From NCBI GenBank assembly GCA_021298595.1, contig JAJTHL010000009.1, forward strand, positions 1-64,000: a stretch of 64,000 nucleotides of DNA. Direction: 5' to 3'. This DNA comes from Alphaproteobacteria bacterium. Its GTDB lineage: Bacteria; Pseudomonadota; Alphaproteobacteria; Caedimonadales; UBA1908. Of the stretch, positions 27,114 to 36,314 are shown piece after piece. A program made the translations under genes and the position numbers. The notes under the pieces are model-generated. The model had not been told where the DNA came from. It searched no databases and saw only the letters and a program-made list of their open reading frames with translations. Position 1 is the stretch's first letter, and every line of letters starts with the position of its first letter.

Positions 27114-29552
27114 ATGATCACCATGGCAGGGCGCCAAACTGGACCAGCAACTAAATCTTCTTCTGTAATAAAAGTGCTTTTACGTTTTGGCGCAGGCCTC
27201 AGCCTGCTTGCGGCAAGCATCTGCCTTGTGACCATCCTTGCGACCTATGACCGCCTAGATCCTTCATGGAATACCGCCATTGACGGTCCTACCCATAATA
27301 TGGGGGGAGCCGCGGGCGCTTTCATCGCCGATGTCTTCATGCAGCTTTTAGGAAACGGCAGCTATTTTGTGGTGGCTTTTGGAACCGCTTGGGGTGCAAG
27401 CCTTCTTTTTGGCCGCGCCCTTTCCTTTTGGGGCGTGCGCCTTACGATGGGCGCTTTGTGCCTTGGGATCTCTTCCTTCTTATGGTCTTTTTGGGACGCA
27501 AAAAGTCGCGGTCTCTTAGGAAGTCTACTTCAAAAGATCGCGCCTCCTCTTGTGGCGAAAGAAAGCGTTTTGACAAGTATCGGCGGATCTATCCTTTTTC
27601 TTTGCCTTGCTTTTGTCGCCCTCAACCTGCGCCTTAAGGATTTTGGTATCTTTGGCAAGGTCGAGATGCGTGTGCGCCTCCCTCGCCTGAGCTTAAACCT
27701 TTCCCCTCAAACGCTTGGGGAAAAGATAGGCGCCTCTCTTTACAACTTACGTCATCCTGCGCAAAAGAAAGACCGAGCGCCCCAGCGTGACCGCGTAGAG
27801 CCAGCCGCCAGCACTTTTGGTCCACCCATTTCTAAAGACTTAGAACCCGCTTTTGCCGAAATGCTTGACGTCGAGCCGTACGCGGGACCTGACGCCTCTC
27901 CCCTCCACGCGGCTGCGTCGTGCCAAGCAGATACAAGCACCACCGCCTCCACGCCCACAAAGTCTGTCCTAAGTCTTTTCACCTCTAAAAAGGATGGCGG
28001 CGAAAAAAAAGCCAAAAAGGACACGCCCTATGATCTCTCGCGTGCGGCTGATTCCTATCAGCTCCCTTCCCTTGAGCTGCTTGTGAAGCCCATCATTGAT
28101 AAATCCGGCGATCAGGACGAGCGAACGCTTCAAGAAAATGCCAGGGCTCTGGCAGGTGTCCTTGATGATTACGGCGTTCGCGGGGACATTACGCGGGTGT
28201 GCCCTGGCCCTGTGGTGACCCTTTACGAACTGACACCTGCACCAGGCGTTAAGTCCTCCCGCGTCACAGGGCTCAGCGACGACATTGCAAGATCTATGTG
28301 CGCGGCCTCCGCCCGCGTTGCGGTCGTCCCTGGCAAGAACGCCCTTGGGATCGAGCTTCCCAACGAGGTCCGTCAAACGGTCTTCTTGCGAGAGCTCATG
28401 ACGGGAAAGATCTTTGATCAAAATAGCGCGAAGCTCGCCCTAGCCCTGGGCAAGGATATTGCCGGCAATCCCATTATTGCAGATTTGGCGCGCATGCCAC
28501 ACCTTCTTGTGGCGGGGACCACGGGATCGGGTAAGTCCGTTGCCGTGAACACCATGGTCCTGTCCCTCCTTTACCGCCTATCTCCTCAACAGTGCCGCTT
28601 TATCATGATCGACCCCAAGATGTTAGAGCTTTCGGTTTATAACGAGATTCCGCACCTTCTGTGTCCCGTGGTGACAGAGCCCAAAAAAGCCATTTATGCC
28701 TTGAAATGGGCGGTGCGTGAAATGGAAGATCGCTACCGTGCCATGTCACGTCTAGGGGTTCGTAACATTGAAGGTTATAACGCGCGCCTTCAAGAGGCAA
28801 CCAACCGCGGTGAAACCCTTTCCAGGCAAGTCCACACAGGCTTTGACCCAGATTCAGGAAAGCCCATTTACGAAACCCAGCCCCTTGATATGACCCCCCT
28901 TCCCTATATCGTGATCATTGTGGATGAAATGGCTGATTTGATGATGGTCGCGGGTAAAGAGATTGAAATTGCCGTCCAGCGTCTCGCGCAAATGGCACGC
29001 GCTGCCGGCCTTCACTTGATTATGGCGACCCAGCGTCCTTCCGTTGACGTCATCACAGGGACCATCAAAGCAAACTTTCCCACGCGTATCAGCTTCCAAG
29101 TCACCTCGAAGTTTGACAGCCGCACCATCTTGGGTGAACAAGGCGCCGAACAGCTTTTGGGGCGCGGTGATATGCTTTTTATGGAGGGTGGTGGGCGCAT
29201 TCAACGTGTGCACGGTCCTTTTGTCAGTGACGAAGAAGTAGAAAAAGTGGTAGAACATCTAAAGCTTCAAGGTTTTCCCGAGTACATCGAGAATGTCACA
29301 GACGAAAGTGCTGACGTGCCCTTGGAGAGTTTTGGAGGAAGTGGTGATTCGGATAACAAAACAGACGCGCTTTATCAACAAGCCGTTGCCATTGTGACCC
29401 GGGAAGGAAAAGCCTCTACAAGCTTTGTGCAACGACAGTTGCAAATCGGGTACAACAAAGCCGCCCGCATCATGGAGCAAATGGAAGCAGAGGGGGTTGT
29501 CAGCCCCGCCAACCATGTGGGAAAACGGGAAGTATTGGTTAAGTCTGCGTAG
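27114..29552 (+). CDS. ftsK: DNA translocase FtsK
   Basis: An 812-residue protein. Four hydrophobic segments in the first 180 residues anchor it at the septum, a linker rich in charged residues and Ser/Thr follows, and the motor domain carries Walker A GTTGSGKS at residues 468-475 and Walker B VIIVDEMADLMM. The C-terminal gamma winged-helix (YQQAVAIVTREGKASTSFVQ) reads KOPS sites and activates XerCD. FtsK pumps the chromosome terminus during division. ATG 27123 is an alternative start with better spacing to the upstream AGG. lolA follows after 12 nt, an alphaproteobacterial arrangement. Confidence 0.97.
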   Translation: MITMAGRQTGPATKSSSVIKVLLRFGAGLSLLAASICLVTILATYDRLDPSWNTAIDGPTHNMGGAAGAFIADVFMQLLGNGSYFVVAFGTAWGASLLFGRALSFWGVRLTMGALCLGISSFLWSFWDAKSRGLLGSLLQKIAPPLVAKESVLTSIGGSILFLCLAFVALNLRLKDFGIFGKVEMRVRLPRLSLNLSPQTLGEKIGASLYNLRHPAQKKDRAPQRDRVEPAASTFGPPISKDLEPAFAEMLDVEPYAGPDASPLHAAASCQADTSTTASTPTKSVLSLFTSKKDGGEKKAKKDTPYDLSRAADSYQLPSLELLVKPIIDKSGDQDERTLQENARALAGVLDDYGVRGDITRVCPGPVVTLYELTPAPGVKSSRVTGLSDDIARSMCAASARVAVVPGKNALGIELPNEVRQTVFLRELMTGKIFDQNSAKLALALGKDIAGNPIIADLARMPHLLVAGTTGSGKSVAVNTMVLSLLYRLSPQQCRFIMIDPKMLELSVYNEIPHLLCPVVTEPKKAIYALKWAVREMEDRYRAMSRLGVRNIEGYNARLQEATNRGETLSRQVHTGFDPDSGKPIYETQPLDMTPLPYIVIIVDEMADLMMVAGKEIEIAVQRLAQMARAAGLHLIMATQRPSVDVITGTIKANFPTRISFQVTSKFDSRTILGEQGAEQLLGRGDMLFMEGGGRIQRVHGPFVSDEEVEKVVEHLKLQGFPEYIENVTDESADVPLESFGGSGDSDNKTDALYQQAVAIVTREGKASTSFVQRQLQIGYNKAARIMEQMEAEGVVSPANHVGKREVLVKSA

Positions 29553-29564
29553 AAAGAATAGGAA

Positions 29565-30161
29565 ATGTCTTACTTAAGGGCTGTTAAGCTTTGTCTTTTA
29601 GTGGTGATTGGATTGGGAGGCCCTGCGCTTTACAGCAAAACCAATATGCTTGAACTTAAAAAGGTTGAAGCCTACCTTGATGGGCTTCGCACCCTAAAGG
29701 CGACCTTTCGGCAAGTGGACGGTGACGGACGCGTCATGAGGGGCACTTTTTATCTTTCAAGACCCGGAAAAATGCGTCTCGTCTATGATCCCCCCTACAA
29801 ACAAACCATCATGGCAGACGGTAACTTTTTGATTTTTCATAACCCCGACTTGGACGAAACAACACAAGTCCCCCTTGATTCCACGCCGGCGCAGTTTATC
29901 CTGAGCGAGCACGTGAACTTTCAAGAAGAAGCACGCATCACGGACTTCAAGCAAAGGGACGGGCGTGTCTTCCTCAGCATGACCATGGCCACTGACCCTG
30001 AGGCAGGTGCTATTACCTTGGTCTTTAGGGCAGACCCTTTGCAGCTTGAGCAGTGGACCATCACCGATCCCGATGGGCGCATGACGCGCGTGTTTTTAGA
30101 AGGCATTCAATCGCCCGTGCGTATTGAACCTTCTCTTTTCATGCTAGAGCGTCGCTTTTAG
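29565..30161 (+). CDS. lolA: Outer-membrane lipoprotein carrier protein LolA
   Basis: A 198-residue periplasmic protein with a signal peptide (LCLLVVIGLGGPALYSK). The start of the mature domain (VEAYLDGLRTLKATFRQVD), GTFYLSRPGKMRLVYDPPYK and the strand-rich remainder match the LolA half-barrel. It ferries lipoproteins from LolCDE to the outer membrane, consistent with the several lipoproteins in this window. It shares a transcript with ftsK and ends at a strong terminator. Confidence 0.93.
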   Translation: MSYLRAVKLCLLVVIGLGGPALYSKTNMLELKKVEAYLDGLRTLKATFRQVDGDGRVMRGTFYLSRPGKMRLVYDPPYKQTIMADGNFLIFHNPDLDETTQVPLDSTPAQFILSEHVNFQEEARITDFKQRDGRVFLSMTMATDPEAGAITLVFRADPLQLEQWTITDPDGRMTRVFLEGIQSPVRIEPSLFMLERRF

Positions 30162-30174
30162 ACTTTTGAACATC

Positions 30175-30206
30175 GCGCTCGCCCCAGGGGCGAGCGCTCT
30201 TTTTTC
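30175..30206. terminator. Rho-independent terminator after lolA
   Basis: GCGCTCGCCCC (30175-30185) pairs with GGGGCGAGCGC (30187-30197), followed by TCTTTTTTC. The few central pairs must open to form the loop. It separates lolA from the convergent MFS gene. Confidence 0.92.
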
Positions 30207-30209
30207 ACC

Positions 30210-31439
30210 TTATGCCGCTTCTTGATCTGGACCATCCACTCGCACACTTTTGTAGCGCTCATCAAAGTGAATATGCTGAACACTTGAAAAGGTAATCAAG
30301 GTCAAGAGAATTCCGATCCCAAAGATGACCGTAAGAGACTGTGCGTTACCTTGATAGAGATACCCCGCAGCCGAGGCACTGGCGCTAATCACCAGCATCC
30401 GAATGGCCGCCACAAGGGCCGACAAGGTTGCCGCTTGCTTGCCGAAAAGTTGCATGGGATAGGCCAAGGACGATGAAAAAACCATGGCAATGCTGGCAGA
30501 GACGATGAAGGTAGGAACTGTCAAAAGATAAGGATTTTCAGGCATGAGGTGCGCAACCAAAAGGAACACAATCCCCCCAAATCCCGCCATGAGAACCCCC
30601 CCTTTAAGGACGCGCTCCCACCCGAATTTCATCGACCACTGGCTTGTAAATAAACAGAATATAACGTTGCCACACGTGCCAACCGCTTGGAAATAACCAT
30701 AGTGGGAGGGCTCGATATGGAGGTGATCAATGAAGTAATATGACGCCACACTCACATGGGCGATGATCACCCCAATGAGAAGTGCTGGAATCAGCGCGTG
30801 CCCCACCACAGACCAGGACGAAAGCATGTCTCGATAATCGCGAAACGCTTGTTTGAGAGAAAATGCGCGTTTTTCTTTCAAAGTTTCTGGCAAAAAAGGC
30901 ATGACGGTCAGGCCACCGATAAAGCAAGCAGCGACTAAAAAGAGAAAGACCGAACGCCATCCAAACCAAATCGCAAGATGCCCCCCGATCATCGGGGCGC
31001 AAGCAAGCGAAAAAGTAATCACCATTCCCACCAGGGATCCCATTTGCACAAAGCGTTTATGGGTGTACCAGTCAGAAATCATGGCCATGACCAAGATCGG
31101 CGTTCCCGCCGCTGAGATCCCTTGGATAAAACGCGTGACCAAGAGAAGCTCAAGGTTTGGGGCTAAGTAGCTTCCAACGGAACTAATCATGAAAAAAATC
31201 AGGCACAGCCACAACATTAACCGCCTTCCCCACGCATCGGCCATAGGACCCACGATGGGGCCCGCAATAAAGAAGCCAAGGGAGGTGAGGCTAATGGTGA
31301 GTTGCAACGTTTTTTCATCACTGTGAAAATAGTCCACCATACTGCTAAGTGCCGGCACATGGATGTCCAAGGACATAATCATAATGGAAACGAGAAGGGC
31401 CAAGCGGTAAGGCATACTGGCAGATGGAGGTGTAGGCAC
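30210..31439 (-). CDS. Major facilitator transporter, Bcr/CflA drug-exporter type
   Basis: A 409-residue protein with 12 predicted helices. SLDIHVPALSSM in helix 1 is the Bcr/CflA signature (usually DMYLPALP); GPIVGPMADAWGRRLML is the loop 2-3 MFS motif; RFIQGISAAGTPIL is motif C-like. Members export drugs or small metabolites with proton exchange. The frame is open to TTG 31547, but GTG 31439 is chosen because AGGA lies seven bases upstream and the protein then starts just ahead of the first helix. It stands alone and is convergent with lolA. Confidence 0.88.
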   Translation of the reverse strand: MPTPPSASMPYRLALLVSIMIMSLDIHVPALSSMVDYFHSDEKTLQLTISLTSLGFFIAGPIVGPMADAWGRRLMLWLCLIFFMISSVGSYLAPNLELLLVTRFIQGISAAGTPILVMAMISDWYTHKRFVQMGSLVGMVITFSLACAPMIGGHLAIWFGWRSVFLFLVAACFIGGLTVMPFLPETLKEKRAFSLKQAFRDYRDMLSSWSVVGHALIPALLIGVIIAHVSVASYYFIDHLHIEPSHYGYFQAVGTCGNVIFCLFTSQWSMKFGWERVLKGGVLMAGFGGIVFLLVAHLMPENPYLLTVPTFIVSASIAMVFSSSLAYPMQLFGKQAATLSALVAAIRMLVISASASAAGYLYQGNAQSLTVIFGIGILLTLITFSSVQHIHFDERYKSVRVDGPDQEAA

Positions 31440-31596
31440 TTTAAAATCCTTTATTCTATGATTTAGGAACGGTTCAGGCCAAGCGCCCAAAAGTATGCGT
31501 AACGATACACGACCTTTCTTTATAATTTCTTTTTTTTCCATGGACAAGAAGATCTAAGGCTTTTAGCATAGATCACCATAAAAGGAGTTTATCATT

Positions 31597-32256
31597 ATGA
31601 ATATACAACGTTTTGCTTTTATTTTTTCTTTGGGTTTGTGTGCATCTTCTTTTTCACAAGCCACACTTCCTGAAAAAGAAAGTGTCCCTGTTCTTAGGGC
31701 TTTGCCCTCACCCATTGGAGATAATCTTCATACAGAAGTTTATTCCTTCATCAAGGACATCCTTTATAAAGAAGGTGCGATCTTGCCAAAGGATCGCCAA
31801 AAACGCCTCGATCAAGAAATTAGAATTGCACAACGTAAGACAGGTGATAAACCTTTGATGGCGGACGTGGCTGAAGGAGAGCTTGCGCACCTTCTCATCA
31901 TTTTGCGCGATCATCTAAGCTGGTGTCATGAAATTACCCTTTACCAAAAGAACGGTGTGGCCATCGCAACGTCTGGCCCCAAGAAAGACATTGTCTTTAA
32001 TCCAGATCGTGATTTAAACGTGCGTCTTGGTTTTTTAACGCCAGATCCAAAGAAAGATCTCGGCCAAAAAAAACTCACAACGGCTGAAGGGGCCCCCTAT
32101 CTTGAAGTTACCCAAGCTGTCCATTATCATAAAGATAAGAATTACGCCTCTCTTTCAAACACGCTCGAAGAAAAGGGTGCGACCCTCATCGGTTTTGTCA
32201 GCTATCTTGTGGATGAACAAGCCTTCGACGCGGTCTCCAAGCCAGATCAGCCCTAA
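31597..32256 (+). CDS. Exported protein with a Cache/PAS-like sensor region, function unknown
   Basis: A 219-residue protein with a signal peptide (FAFIFSLGLCASSFSQA) and AAGGAG nine bases before the start. No membrane segment follows, so it should be free in the periplasm or secreted. The stretch WCHEITLYQKNGVAIATSG, then GFLTPDPKKDLGQKKL and AHYHKD-like VHYHKDKNYASL, ends with GATLIGFVSYLVDEQAFD; the order of strands (YQKNGVAIA, EVTQAVHYH, GFVSYLV) resembles an extracellular Cache domain, which normally sits on a receptor. No kinase or chemotaxis domain is attached. This is inference from pattern only. Confidence 0.6.
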   Translation: MNIQRFAFIFSLGLCASSFSQATLPEKESVPVLRALPSPIGDNLHTEVYSFIKDILYKEGAILPKDRQKRLDQEIRIAQRKTGDKPLMADVAEGELAHLLIILRDHLSWCHEITLYQKNGVAIATSGPKKDIVFNPDRDLNVRLGFLTPDPKKDLGQKKLTTAEGAPYLEVTQAVHYHKDKNYASLSNTLEEKGATLIGFVSYLVDEQAFDAVSKPDQP

Positions 32257-32365
32257 TCTTTTCAGGCTCATCTTTTCAGGGTGGGCCCGTCCTTATCTGG
32301 CATAACCATAAAAATTTTAAACACGATCTGGCGATTACGTCTAAACCATAGAAGGAGAAGATCTA

Positions 32366-33328
32366 ATGATTCCTGTTATTCTTGATTGCGATCCCGGCGG
32401 CGATGACGCCGTTGCCATTCTCATGGCCTTGAGCGCGCCTAAAAAAATTGATTTAAAAGCCATCACCACCATTTCTGGTAACGCGTCCCTTGAATGGATT
32501 CACACCAATGCCCGCAAGATTTGTGAACTTGCTGGGCGCGCTGATGTCCCTGTCTATGCAGGTTGCTCCAATGCTCTCTTAAGACCAGCCGCTAATGCCA
32601 GTTTCTGCCACGGAAACGACGGTCTTGCCGGAGCTGATCTTCCGGCCCCAACCATGCCCTTACAAAAAGGGCACGCCGTTGATTTCTTGATTGAGAATCT
32701 CCTGAATGCCAAAGATCCCATCACTCTTGCCATGACCGCGCCCCTGACAAACCTTGCAGTTGCGCTGATGAAACGACCTGAAATCGTAAAGGGTATCAAA
32801 GAAGTGGTGTGGATGGGAGGGTCCATGGGTACTGGAAACATCACACCAGCCGCTGAATTTAATTCTTTTGTAGACCCCCATGCCCTCCAGATTGTGCTTT
32901 CCCGTAATATTCCTTTTAAGCTTATCGGACTGCATATAACGCATCAGGTGACGACATCTGACGCATGGATGGAACGTTTACGGGCCCAAGGCACTGAGGT
33001 CAGCAAACAAGTAGCCGGCATCCTTGCTGTTGAAGCCGTTTCAGATCAAACACGCTACGCCATACCTGGGCGGGCTATCCACGATGCCTGCGTCATTGCC
33101 TCTCTTTTAAAGCCGGAGCTTTTCACTTGGAAAAAAGCCGCCATTAGTGTTGACACCATGGAGGGACCCCACGTGGGCGCGACAATCATCAGTACGTATC
33201 CGGCCCACGTTAAAGAAGACACCCATACATCGTGTGCCATGGGTGTTGATGGCGATGGCACCATGGAATTCATTCTAGAGTGTTTGGGGACTTACGCATC
33301 CCATCAAAAGGAAGCCTCGGGTTTTTAG
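32366..33328 (+). CDS. Inosine-uridine preferring nucleoside hydrolase family protein
   Basis: A 320-residue enzyme with the calcium-binding N-terminal motif D7-C-D9-P-G-G-D13-D14, then NARKICELAGRADVPVYAG, VVWMGGSMGTGN, EFNSFVDPHAL and a late RAIHDACVIASLL that supplies the active-site His-Asp. It splits ribonucleosides into base and ribose. In a dependent bacterium this would let imported nucleosides be reused. No signal peptide is present, so it is cytosolic. AGGAGA precedes ATG 32366. A hairpin without a T-run lies downstream. Confidence 0.93.
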   Translation: MIPVILDCDPGGDDAVAILMALSAPKKIDLKAITTISGNASLEWIHTNARKICELAGRADVPVYAGCSNALLRPAANASFCHGNDGLAGADLPAPTMPLQKGHAVDFLIENLLNAKDPITLAMTAPLTNLAVALMKRPEIVKGIKEVVWMGGSMGTGNITPAAEFNSFVDPHALQIVLSRNIPFKLIGLHITHQVTTSDAWMERLRAQGTEVSKQVAGILAVEAVSDQTRYAIPGRAIHDACVIASLLKPELFTWKKAAISVDTMEGPHVGATIISTYPAHVKEDTHTSCAMGVDGDGTMEFILECLGTYASHQKEASGF

Positions 33329-33360
33329 GCGGCCCAAAGAAAATTAATCGAGGCAAATTA

Positions 33361-33394
33361 TACGCCATGGACAGCCAAAACTGTCTATGGCGTA
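33361..33394. repeat. Long hairpin between two convergent genes
   Basis: TACGCCATGGACAG and CTGTCTATGGCGTA form a 14-bp stem (one G-T pair) around CCAAAA. There is no T-run on either side, so it is not a textbook rho-independent terminator, although its position between two gene ends suggests a role in 3'-end formation or mRNA stability. Confidence 0.6.
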
Positions 33395-33407
33395 CCACAA
33401 CCTTGGA

Positions 33408-33872
33408 TTAAAGATGTTCCCCCAAAAGGGACAGAATATGGGAACTTGAAAAGCCCTCCAGTTGAGGCACGACAACCTCTACTTGGCCACCGCTAAGAGC
33501 GACTTGTCTTCTTTTATTCTCAATTTGAGGATCACCCTGAGTCACGGCAATCACGGACGGTGAAACATCCCTTACCAAAGCATAGTAGTCCTCAAAAGAC
33601 ACTAAAAGCGGTAAGAGAAGCACGCAGTCCACGGGACGCAGCGCCGTCAAAATCGCAGCTCGCTGTTCCTGGGTATGCACCGGGTGCCGTTTTTTGCTTT
33701 TTATAATCATTTCATCGGGCTCTAGGGCAATGGTAAGGCTTTGCCCTTTGAGGCGCGCTTCTTCTAAAAAACGAATATGACCGTAATGTAAGAGGTCAAA
33801 GCATCCTCCAACGAGGACGCGCCCTGACTTAGGTAAAAAAAGGTGGGTTCCTGACTCATAAAGGACAATCAT
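33408..33872 (-). CDS. Cytidylyltransferase-fold nucleotidyltransferase (HldE C-domain-like)
   Basis: A 154-residue single-domain protein. VLVGGCFDLLHYGHIRFLEE contains the HxGH nucleotide motif (HYGH) of the cytidylyltransferase family, and VIKSKKRHPVHTQEQRAAIL resembles the loop found in the adenylyltransferase domain of HldE and in related enzymes. The C-terminal end holds FSSSHIL, in place of the usual STT-type motif. The substrate is not clear: ADP-heptose synthesis, glycerol-phosphate or ethanolamine-phosphate activation are all possible. It begins 12 nt after a YfgM-like gene and is probably co-transcribed with it. Confidence 0.75.
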   Translation of the reverse strand: MIVLYESGTHLFLPKSGRVLVGGCFDLLHYGHIRFLEEARLKGQSLTIALEPDEMIIKSKKRHPVHTQEQRAAILTALRPVDCVLLLPLLVSFEDYYALVRDVSPSVIAVTQGDPQIENKRRQVALSGGQVEVVVPQLEGFSSSHILSLLGEHL

Positions 33873-33884
33873 GACCTTATTTTT

Positions 33885-34502
33885 TTACTTTGATAGGCTA
33901 TCTAGCATTGCCGAAGCCCTGGCTCTCACACCCTCTGGCGCCACCTTGCTGGCCTTGAGATTTTCAAAAACACGCTTTGCTTCATCAATCCGACCTGTCT
34001 CCATGAGCAGAATCGCTTGAATTTCAAATGCTTGTTCGCGCCATGGGCCAGTGTTTCTAACAAGAAGCTGCACTTCATTGAGCAGTGCTTCAGCAGGCGC
34101 GTGCCCCACATCCTTAAGGATCGCTTTTAAAGAGGCAAGCTCCTTAAGAGCTGGTTCTAGTTTTTTATCACCCGCAAGGGCGCGGTAAGCGGCGGCGGGG
34201 TTGCCACTGTGTTCCGCCTCTTCAAAAAGGGCAAGGGCACGGTATCCAGGGCTCGCACTAGTAGACAAGGTCTTAAGGGCGCTCGCTTTCAACTTTGGAT
34301 CTTGATCCGACAGAGCTTGCTCGTACAACAATGCGTCTTCTTGCTGCTTTGTCAGTTGGTGCTCTTGCCAATAAAGAAAACCGCCTGTTCCCACAATCAG
34401 TAGAACAACGAGGGTGATGATGTACTTTCCATAGGACCGCCAGAATTTAAGGGCCTGTTCGCGCCGAATATCTTCTTGGACCTCTACGACAAATTCATCC
34501 AC
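33885..34502 (-). CDS. YfgM-like membrane-anchored tetratricopeptide protein
   Basis: A 205-residue protein with a short cytosolic N-terminus (FVVEVQEDIRREQALKFWRS), one membrane helix at about residues 28-45 (IITLVVLLIVGTGGFLYW) and a helical periplasmic domain of TPR type. This layout matches the YfgM/DUF2133 family, linked to the SecYEG translocon and to outer-membrane protein folding in other proteobacteria. In many alphaproteobacteria the gene lies directly before bamB-like and der; here those two are 11 kb away, so the cluster has been split. Start ATG 34502. Confidence 0.82.
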   Translation of the reverse strand: MDEFVVEVQEDIRREQALKFWRSYGKYIITLVVLLIVGTGGFLYWQEHQLTKQQEDALLYEQALSDQDPKLKASALKTLSTSASPGYRALALFEEAEHSGNPAAAYRALAGDKKLEPALKELASLKAILKDVGHAPAEALLNEVQLLVRNTGPWREQAFEIQAILLMETGRIDEAKRVFENLKASKVAPEGVRARASAMLDSLSK

Positions 34503-34554
34503 GGCCTCTCTCCTTACTTGGTGATGGGTAAGCGCTTGTTTTTATAGTTTGAGC

Positions 34555-34573
34555 GAGGGTCACGAGGACCCTC
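34555..34573. repeat. Hairpin downstream of rplI
   Basis: GAGGGTC-ACGAG-GACCCTC is a perfect 7-bp stem, 14 nt past the rplI stop. No T-run follows on the transcribed strand, so termination here would not be of the simple rho-independent kind. Confidence 0.45.
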
Positions 34574-34587
34574 TCGTCCGTTATACC

Positions 34588-35106
34588 TTAGTGAATCACA
34601 GCGTCCGATGCTGCCTCTTCTTTGGGCGCAGGCTTGTCAGCAAGAAGTGCCAGAGCCTCTTCACGTGTTTGTGCAACAGCCAACGTCACAAACTGATCAA
34701 CCTCTGGGTGAAGGCTCACGCGTACTTTGTGAACGCCAAGCTCCTTAATGGGATGATCGATGCGGATTTGGTGACGGTTGACCGTGAAACCAGCTTCAGT
34801 CACGACTTCTGCCAAATCAACAGAACGAACGGAACCATAAAGATGTCCACTTTCACCTGCTTGACGAACCAAGGCAACCTTCAGCCCAACCATTTTATCC
34901 GCAACGGCTTGAGCTTCGGACTTCAGGTGAAGGTTGTGAGCCTCAAGCTGGGCGCGCTGCGCTTCGAAAGCGGCAATACGCTCAGGTGTTGCACGATCTG
35001 CAAAGCCGCGTGGCAACAAAAAGTTACGGGCATATCCGTCCTTCACATCCAAAACATCGCCCATTTGGCCTAGTTTTTCCACACGTTGCTTGAGAATGAT
35101 TCTCAT
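34588..35106 (-). CDS. rplI: 50S ribosomal protein L9
   Basis: A 172-residue protein. The N-domain [20 protein letters not shown] with [16 protein letters not shown] is the L9 signature, a long helix follows ([20 protein letters not shown]), and the C-domain contains [14 protein letters not shown]. The start ATG 35106 is set by GGAG seven bases upstream; the frame is open further back. It is last in the rpsF-rpsR-DUF2232-rplI operon and overlaps the preceding stop by 4 nt. The C-terminus has a short Lys/Glu/Ala extension, common in alphaproteobacteria. Confidence 0.97.
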   Translation of the reverse strand: MRIILKQRVEKLGQMGDVLDVKDGYARNFLLPRGFADRATPERIAAFEAQRAQLEAHNLHLKSEAQAVADKMVGLKVALVRQAGESGHLYGSVRSVDLAEVVTEAGFTVNRHQIRIDHPIKELGVHKVRVSLHPEVDQFVTLAVAQTREEALALLADKPAPKEEAASDAVIH

Positions 35107-36026
35107 TTTATTCTCCTCGTTTGTTCGTTTATTCGGCGGCGCAGTTGGAGCCACGGCTCAAAAATGCCCAGTAACACCACCAATGGCACAATCCAAAAGC
35201 ACATTACCATAAACACATAAAATGTCCACAAAAGGCCCCTTCCTTGGGGACGAGTATGGCAAAATACATGCACAATACTCAGTCCTTGTAGCAGAAAGGG
35301 CATGATTAAAACAAGTAGGACGTTAAAAGAATACGCCCCAATGAACGTATTTTTCCCCAAGACACGACCTAAAATGGCGACTCCAAGCACAATCCATATC
35401 CATAAATCAAGTTCTAAGCTCTCTATGGCAAAGGGACTTTTTCTAAGAGACAACCCTTTTTTGGACAGAATCGTGTGCACAGCCGCCGCGCTTAAATATG
35501 ACAACCACAGAACGCCAATCACCAAAATACCCGGTGTGGCTCTAAGCATCATGACGAGATGATCGAACGAAAAAACGACATTGTATACTTTCAAGGAGAC
35601 TTGCGAGATGTCATTGAGCAAGGGTTTTATCTCATCACTTGAAAGTAATAATTCTACAAAACCAAAAATACCCGTCATAAGGAGAAGCCCTGCAAAAAGG
35701 GCAATGGTTACAAGGTCCCGTATGGAGCGCTCAAAGGGGGCAGGCCGCAGTGCCTCTTTTCCGAGAAACAAACACGGAAGAGCGACCACAAGAAGATACT
35801 GAATCGCAGCAGGGGCAAGGGTGACAAAAATAAACGCAAAGCCAAGGCACGCCGACCAAAACGCGGGCTTCGCGCCGTATCTAAAAAGCACATAAAACAA
35901 GGGCAACTGAGCAAACAAAAACAAAAGCGGCCCAAAAGAATATACGGAGAAAATAAGGGAAAATAGAAGGGAGCTTAACGCTCCCATCCCCATAATCGTC
36001 AATTGTTTTGACGACAGATGTGCCAT
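35103..36026 (-). CDS. DUF2232 family integral membrane protein
   Basis: A 307-residue protein with about eight hydrophobic segments (for example [20 protein letters not shown] and [20 protein letters not shown]). Its place between rpsR and rplI is the typical genomic position of DUF2232 proteins in alphaproteobacteria, and the shape agrees (N-terminal membrane block with a short cytosolic helix and a late Gly-rich turn). Function is unknown; a transporter-like or S-component-like role has been proposed for related families. GGAAGG precedes ATG 36026, with GTG 36029 as an alternative. Confidence 0.85.
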   Translation of the reverse strand: MAHLSSKQLTIMGMGALSSLLFSLIFSVYSFGPLLFLFAQLPLFYVLFRYGAKPAFWSACLGFAFIFVTLAPAAIQYLLVVALPCLFLGKEALRPAPFERSIRDLVTIALFAGLLLMTGIFGFVELLLSSDEIKPLLNDISQVSLKVYNVVFSFDHLVMMLRATPGILVIGVLWLSYLSAAAVHTILSKKGLSLRKSPFAIESLELDLWIWIVLGVAILGRVLGKNTFIGAYSFNVLLVLIMPFLLQGLSIVHVFCHTRPQGRGLLWTFYVFMVMCFWIVPLVVLLGIFEPWLQLRRRINEQTRRIK

Positions 36027-36044
36027 CACCTTGGCACGCCTTCC

Positions 36045-36311
36045 TTAGCGAACGACGTAAGGAAGAAGGGCCAAGTAACGAGCGCGCTTGATGGCAGTTG
36101 CCAGCGCCCTTTGATGCTTTGCAGAAACCGCTGTCACACGGCGTGGGACTATACGACCACGCTCGGACACGTACTTTTGCAGCAAACGAACGTCTTTGTA
36201 GTCAATCTTTGGCGCGCCTGGTTGCTCGAACGGGCAAGTCTTGCGACGACGAAAGACAACACGGCGTTGAGTGCCACCAGCTTCGGGATTAGCGTTTTCA
36301 ATATCAGACAT
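36045..36311 (-). CDS. rpsR: 30S ribosomal protein S18
   Basis: An 88-residue protein with the S18 core: [19 protein letters not shown], then [20 protein letters not shown] and [19 protein letters not shown]. It binds S6 on the 30S platform. Located 3 nt after rpsF, so the two partners are made together. Length is normal for alphaproteobacteria, where an N-terminal extension ([20 protein letters not shown]) is usual. Confidence 0.97.
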   Translation of the reverse strand: MSDIENANPEAGGTQRRVVFRRRKTCPFEQPGAPKIDYKDVRLLQKYVSERGRIVPRRVTAVSAKHQRALATAIKRARYLALLPYVVR

Positions 36312-36314
36312 GAC

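Noticed and set aside
31440-31547. N-terminal extension of the MFS protein from TTG 31547
   Set aside because: The extension is basic and not membrane-like, there is no ribosome site, and GTG 31439 has AGGA at proper spacing.
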